Below, in pieces: positions 59,721 to 64,000 of a stretch of DNA of 64,000 bases. The notes beneath the pieces were generated by a model. It was not told where the DNA came from, searched no databases, and saw nothing but the letters and a program-made list of their open reading frames with translations. This DNA is from Cryptomeria japonica. Lineage: Eukaryota > Streptophyta > Pinopsida > Cupressales > Cupressaceae. The stretch lies in contig NC_081407.1 of the NCBI RefSeq assembly GCF_030272615.1, forward strand, positions 375,637,018 through 375,701,017, written 5' to 3'. The position numbers were made by a program, and so were the translations under genes. Each line of letters opens with the position of its first letter. The first letter of the stretch is position 1.

Positions 59721-60343
59721 TTGCAAGCTATAATCTTAGGCATAGAAAATGAATCCAAGATTTGAAAAGGCCTTGGAAAATTGAACTATTCTTCTTTCCA
59801 CTGTGTGGTGTGGCCTGCTAAATGTAATTCACATGCCTCTAGTATGCTTCCACACTTTGTATACGAGTTCATGTGGCTTGTCTATGTTTGCACAGTTTTT
59901 ATTTATTTTTTAATCGCATTCAAATGTTCAAGTGCAGTTCCAAAAGAAATCAATGTTGAGAAATATATTGAGTTTTTTAAAAACTGGATTGTTTTCTAAC
60001 TGTTTTTAATGTCAAATGTGAATCTTAATGTTATAAATTTACTACAAATGCCTGCCAAAGCATAATTTACAATTAATTAAAAATAAATAATACTGATAAA
60101 TAAACTTTCAGATAATTTTTAACATTTTAACTGTAATCGATATGAATGTCAATTGTAAGAGTTCGAAAAACCAAAAGAAAAAAATGTTTATTTATAATTA
60201 TATTAATTGAACTAAGGTAGTGCTTTTCACAGCGAACGTTAGTGCTAATTTACGAAAGAGGAATTCATATATGATCTACATTCACCTTGCTTTACTCAAG
60301 CAAACGAATGTGAAACTAATAAATAACTTACAAACTGAAAAGG
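59721..60343. other. AT-rich DNA, nothing recognised
   Basis: The open frame 59781-59999 has no recognisable content. Confidence 0.5.
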
Positions 60344-60404
60344 GCATTCTTCAACAAGTGCTTTAACTGACGCTGATTTTTGAACCTCCTCAAATTCTAT
60401 CCAT

Positions 60405-60409
60405 GCGGG

Positions 60410-60452
<43 letters not shown>

Positions 60453-60477
60453 GCTTGTTCGATCCACGCTCACCGCA
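60405..60477 (+). tRNA. tRNA-Phe (GAA), copy 2
   Basis: 73-nt plant nuclear tRNA-Phe with the standard GCGGGGA acceptor strand and anticodon GAA at 60438-60440. One change from the common sequence: T instead of G at position 51, unpaired against C63 in the T stem. A box intact; B box TTGTTCGATCC. The flanks match copy 1: TTCAACAxGTGCT about 50 bp upstream and ATxAAAGC...CTTACTTTCAACTTTATxCCC downstream. The nearest TTTT is about 60 nt downstream. The copies arose by duplication of a longer segment, and each has since gained its own stem mismatch. Confidence 0.93.
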
Positions 60478-60523
60478 TCAAAGCTGTCGTCTTTAAATTT
60501 ATTACCTTACTTTCAACTTTATA

Positions 60524-60652
60524 CCCTTTGTAGAGGTTTTCAAAAATAAAATGGCATGTTTTTACGTCCTTTGTAGAGTTTTTTAAAAATAAAATGGCAT
60601 GTTTTTACGCCCTTTGTAGAGGTTTTTAAAAATAAAATGGCATGTTTTTATG
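60524..60652. repeat. 43-bp unit in three tandem copies
   Basis: CCCTTTGTAGAGGTTTT starts at 60524, 60567 and 60610; each unit ends AAATGGCATGTTTTTA. The equivalent place after copy 1 of the tRNA (about 36240-36285) has a single, diverged unit, so the amplification happened after the tRNA duplication. Confidence 0.9.
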
Positions 60653-61144
60653 CTCGACTGATTATCGTTACAACATTATGAGATTAACAGTAAACTGCAG
60701 AAACTATTACTCCAGGTGATGAATAATGTTATTGGAAACTATTATTAACACAAAACTGTGACTATGATGTTGATGATAATAGTACTTTATAAGCAGCTAA
60801 GTGCATCTGTTTATTTTGTATGAATGACAACCTTTGTGAATTATGTAACTTTCATGTATTTCTTTTGATGCTGCCAGATCTGACAACAACGCCAACAACT
60901 TTCATGCGCATGGTTAGAGCATGAAGATTAACGGATGCCACAAGAAGTAACAAACACATTAATTGTATATTTAGATTTTCTTAGTGTGATATTAGTTTCA
61001 ATAGTCTATGGGAGGAGAGTTAGAGACCCATATAATATCATTCTAAATTTCTGGCAACACTTTAATTGTATAATTATTCAATTTACACATCTATATTAAA
61101 AACAAGTAAGTATTTATCTTATTAAATTATTAGTTATAATTGAT
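60653..61144. repeat. Shared flanking blocks of the tRNA-Phe segment
   Basis: 60690-60740 (CCAGGTGATGAATAATGTTA) matches 36286-36310; 60900-60960 matches 36333-36400; 60970-61140 matches 28377-28560. No gene. Confidence 0.65.
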
Positions 61145-62935
61145 GCACGAGCTTGCTCAAATTCCTTCATTTCTTTTTCCCAAATTCTTTCATTTATTTT
61201 TCCCAAATTCATTTTTTATAGCTTTCTTAAGGAAGTCAATTAATAAATCACCTATGAATATCAAATCATCAACATACAAACATACAATTAGAATATGACC
61301 TTGTTCATTCATCTATGTACATAATGTAGATTCACTGCTACACCTGTTGAAGCCATTCTATAAGAGATAAGAATCAATTCTATTATACCATGCTCTACGA
61401 GCTTGCCCGAGTCCATAGAGTGCCCTTTTTATTTTATAGACCTTATTTTCATTACCTAAAGCCTCATATCCTAGTAGCTCCTCCACATATACTTCTAAAA
61501 AACCATTCAAAAATGCAAATTTTGACATCCATTTGATATACTGACCACTTTTTTTGAGCTGCAATTGCCAAGATTGTTTGCACTGTGTCTAGACAAGCTA
61601 CTAGAGAAAATGTTTTATTGTATTCAACTCCAAGTTGTTGTTAATAATCTTTTTATCACAAGACTTGCCTTATGCTTCTACACATCTCCTTTTGCATTTA
61701 TCTTAGTCATATAAGTTCCCACTTTACTCTTATTACATCTTTCTTTGTGGAAGATTCACTAAGTCTTATGTATCATTATTTTCTATAGCTTCAATTTCTT
61801 CATCCCTAGTATATTTCCATTTTTCATCATTATTGTATCTTCAAACTAAATTAGATCATCTAGACTTGTGAAAATAATGCAAAAAGAGAAATTAGATCAG
61901 CATTGTTCTCACCATCATTTTGATCATATATGTCCCTTAAACTTCTTTTTATTAGTCTCCTTAAGCTTCTTGGTGTTTCACTTGAAGTAGATCTTGAACA
62001 ATGTGGATGCGATGTTCCTTCACCAAGAAGTCCTATTGCATATGGTGTTCATTATTCATTTGAGGGAATAATAGTATGAATTCATGAAGCTGTTCTTTTA
62101 CTTGGTGATGTCACTTATGGACTAATTTGTTGATCTTGAGTGGGTATGGAAGGAGTTAACATAGGAGGACTCATTGGAATGAATGCTTCACTATCCTCTT
62201 GTGAAAAAATCCCTATAATATTTACTTTTTTCTCAAAGCTTCCATCTCATGATTCTTCTTCTAGGAACTATACATCACTACTAATTATCACCTTTTTAGT
62301 AATTGGATTATGCAACTTTTAGGCTTTTGTGTCCTCACTATAACCCACAAATATGCATTTTTCACCCTTGCTATCCAACTTATTTCACAATTCATATCCA
62401 GGACATGTGCATACGCCACATGTCCAAATACTCTCATATGAGTGATACTAAACTTGCTTCCACTCCATGATTCCTCTGAAATTATATTCCTAACACTTTT
62501 TGTTGGACATCTATCATTATGTAAACTATGCATGCTATAACTTCCACCCAATACTCATTTGAAAAATTCTTGGCCTTCAACATGTCTTGGCCAAACCCAT
62601 AATAATTCCATTCTTTCTTTTTGCCACACCATTCTGTTGCAGAGTGTATTTGGTAGTAAATCACTTGTGTATTGCATGATCCCTACAAAATTTCAAAAAT
62701 GCATTTGAGATGTATTCACCACCTTTGTCAGTTCTTAAAAATTTGATATAATGTCCACTTTGTTTCTTAATTAAATATTTGTATTGACAAAATATCTCCA
62801 AAACCACAAATCTATGCTTCAAGAAATATACCCATCTTTTTGGAGTAGTCATCACTAAATATTAAAAAATAAACATTTCCACCAATTGAAGGTGTTTGTA
62901 ATATCACAGAATAATCAATCGGATCCAAATAAGAC
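61145..62935 (-). mobile_element. Ty1-copia fossil D, partial
   Basis: Minus-strand copia remains: integrase core near 62.9-62.7 kb (LQTPSIGGNVYFLIFSDDYS; FLRTDKGGEYISNAF), post-core integrase near 62.5-62.3 kb (FGHVAYAHV), and reverse transcriptase at 61.6-61.3 kb ([19 protein letters not shown]). No LTR, gag or RNase H remains. Its family differs from element A (different integrase and RT wording). Old, with many breaks, probably more than ten. Its 5' side stops where the next element's LTR begins. Confidence 0.8.
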
Positions 62936-64000
62936 CACCAAATCAGCATACCAGCGAATGCAAAGCCACCAAACAATTAAAAAATGATGAAGAACACCTT
63001 CAGCATGTTACAAACCATTTCCATAAGCAAGACCAAAATCTCTTAACCAAATCATCAAGTATCGCCAATCGGTAAAGATAACTGGTGCCAAGAAATATCA
63101 ATCGAGAACATAAGCGATAGCTTTCAGAGCACCAAATCATGAATCAATAGAATATGACAAGCATATAACCATCCTAAATAACCATCCAAAATTGAATCCA
63201 AGGATCTGATCATACCTGATTAGAATCACAGCCAAAACCAAGACAAACACCAAGTCTAACTAGGATAGGTCCATCCGGGATAGCAGAACCATATCCAACT
63301 ATGATACAGTGTTTACCTCAATGACAACACTTAACCAAATCCAACATATTGCCAACAATCTCCCCCTTTGGCATTGATGGCAACACTGAATGCGAAAATC
63401 ATCTGAGTGCCAAGGAATGCCAACAATCTCCCAAAGACTGATCTGAAATATATGTCCCCCTTTGATTAACTGATTTTAACATGAACACCATCTCCCCCTT
63501 TGACATCAATGACAAATGATGGGTACCACCAAACAAAAATACTGAACTGAATGGTTGACTACTCCCCTTAAGCAGCAACATCATCTCATCAACCCGGATA
63601 AGAAAATATGTTTGATAGGCTTACCGGAGTGATGCATCCTTGCATCTCTAAGTCTCTTCCGATGGGGTGGTGATCCCTAGCTGATCTCTGAGATATTCAA
63701 AAGTATCTTTAGGAAATGGTTTTGTTAGAATATCTGCAATCTGTTCCTTAGTAGGTACATAAACCAATCTGACTTCCTTTGCTTCAACCTTTTCTTTCAA
63801 GAAATTATACCTTATAGAAATGTGTTTTGATTTGGAATGAGATATCACATTCTTTGACATATGAATAACATCAATATTATCATAGTAAATAACAATAGGC
63901 TCATCATAACTTACCCTTATATCCTTCAACATTTGTTTCATCCATAAAATCTGAGTACAGTTAGTTGCAGCAACGACATATTCAGCTTCAACAATAGACA
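62936..64000 (-). mobile_element. Ty1-copia fossil E, 3' part, runs off the window
   Basis: Minus strand. A 3' LTR of about 0.42 kb ends (plus-strand side) at 63357 in GCCAACA, next to a purine tract CCAAAGGGGGAGAT on the minus strand. Above it is copia RNase H at 63941-63648 (MKQMLKDIRVSYDEPIVIYY; SKSKHISIRYNFLKEKV; KEQIADILTKPFP). The LTR's far end at about 62936 is not exact. The rest of the element lies outside. Resembles element A in purine tract and RNase H wording but has a different, shorter LTR. The RNase H stretch is open; overall state unknown. Confidence 0.8.

Overview
The window is nuclear DNA of a seed plant with a large, repeat-filled genome. Evidence: two nuclear-type plant tRNA-Phe(GAA) genes, a plant L1-type LINE with a downstream RNase H, Ty1-copia elements primed by initiator tRNA-Met, a CACTA transposon relic, tRNA-derived SINEs and fragments of plant PPR genes. 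Base composition is AT-rich throughout. Family style (long Ty1-copia LTRs, PPR relics, little gene content) would fit a gymnosperm, but nothing here proves that. No intact host protein gene was recognised.

Layout. 1-4948: right part of a CACTA (En/Spm) DNA transposon with a decayed multi-exon transposase-associated gene, a 110-bp subterminal repeat array and a TAGTG terminus. 5.1-10.1 kb: a PPR gene fragment, a SINE, a possible solo LTR, a MITE-like hairpin and otherwise featureless AT-rich DNA. 10.2-25.5 kb: one L1-type LINE on the minus strand (ORF1, ORF2, and an unexpected third ORF in the 3' region), split by a complete Ty1-copia element (element A, 12887-20596, target duplication CCCCT). 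25.6-34.2 kb: a SINE, tandem duplications, a 128-nt hairpin, a plus-strand LINE relic and two copies of an unclassified coiled-coil repeat. 36.1 kb and 60.4 kb: two tRNA-Phe genes in shared flanking sequence. 39661-40813: a non-autonomous DNA transposon with terminal inverted repeats and a nearly perfect 166-nt internal hairpin. 45.0-57.2 kb: two nested, related LTR elements, B (outer) and C (inner, 46095-54185, target duplication ATTTT). 61.1-64.0 kb: two more Ty1-copia fossils.

How the parts relate. Elements A, B and C share the priming site for initiator tRNA-Met, TG...CA ends, a G-rich GAGAGGGG-type block just inside one LTR end and other short LTR motifs. Element A carries the full gag-protease-integrase-RT-RNase H set. 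B and C show no recognisable pol: they carry a gag-like coiled-coil protein with several CCHC zinc knuckles and a long accessory protein of unknown function that the two share. This suggests a family of pol-less LTR elements moved in trans by copia elements like A, and it is the most interesting system in the window. The hairpin transposon at 39.7-40.8 kb and the extra LINE ORF are the next best leads. All percentages and alignments given here were made by eye.
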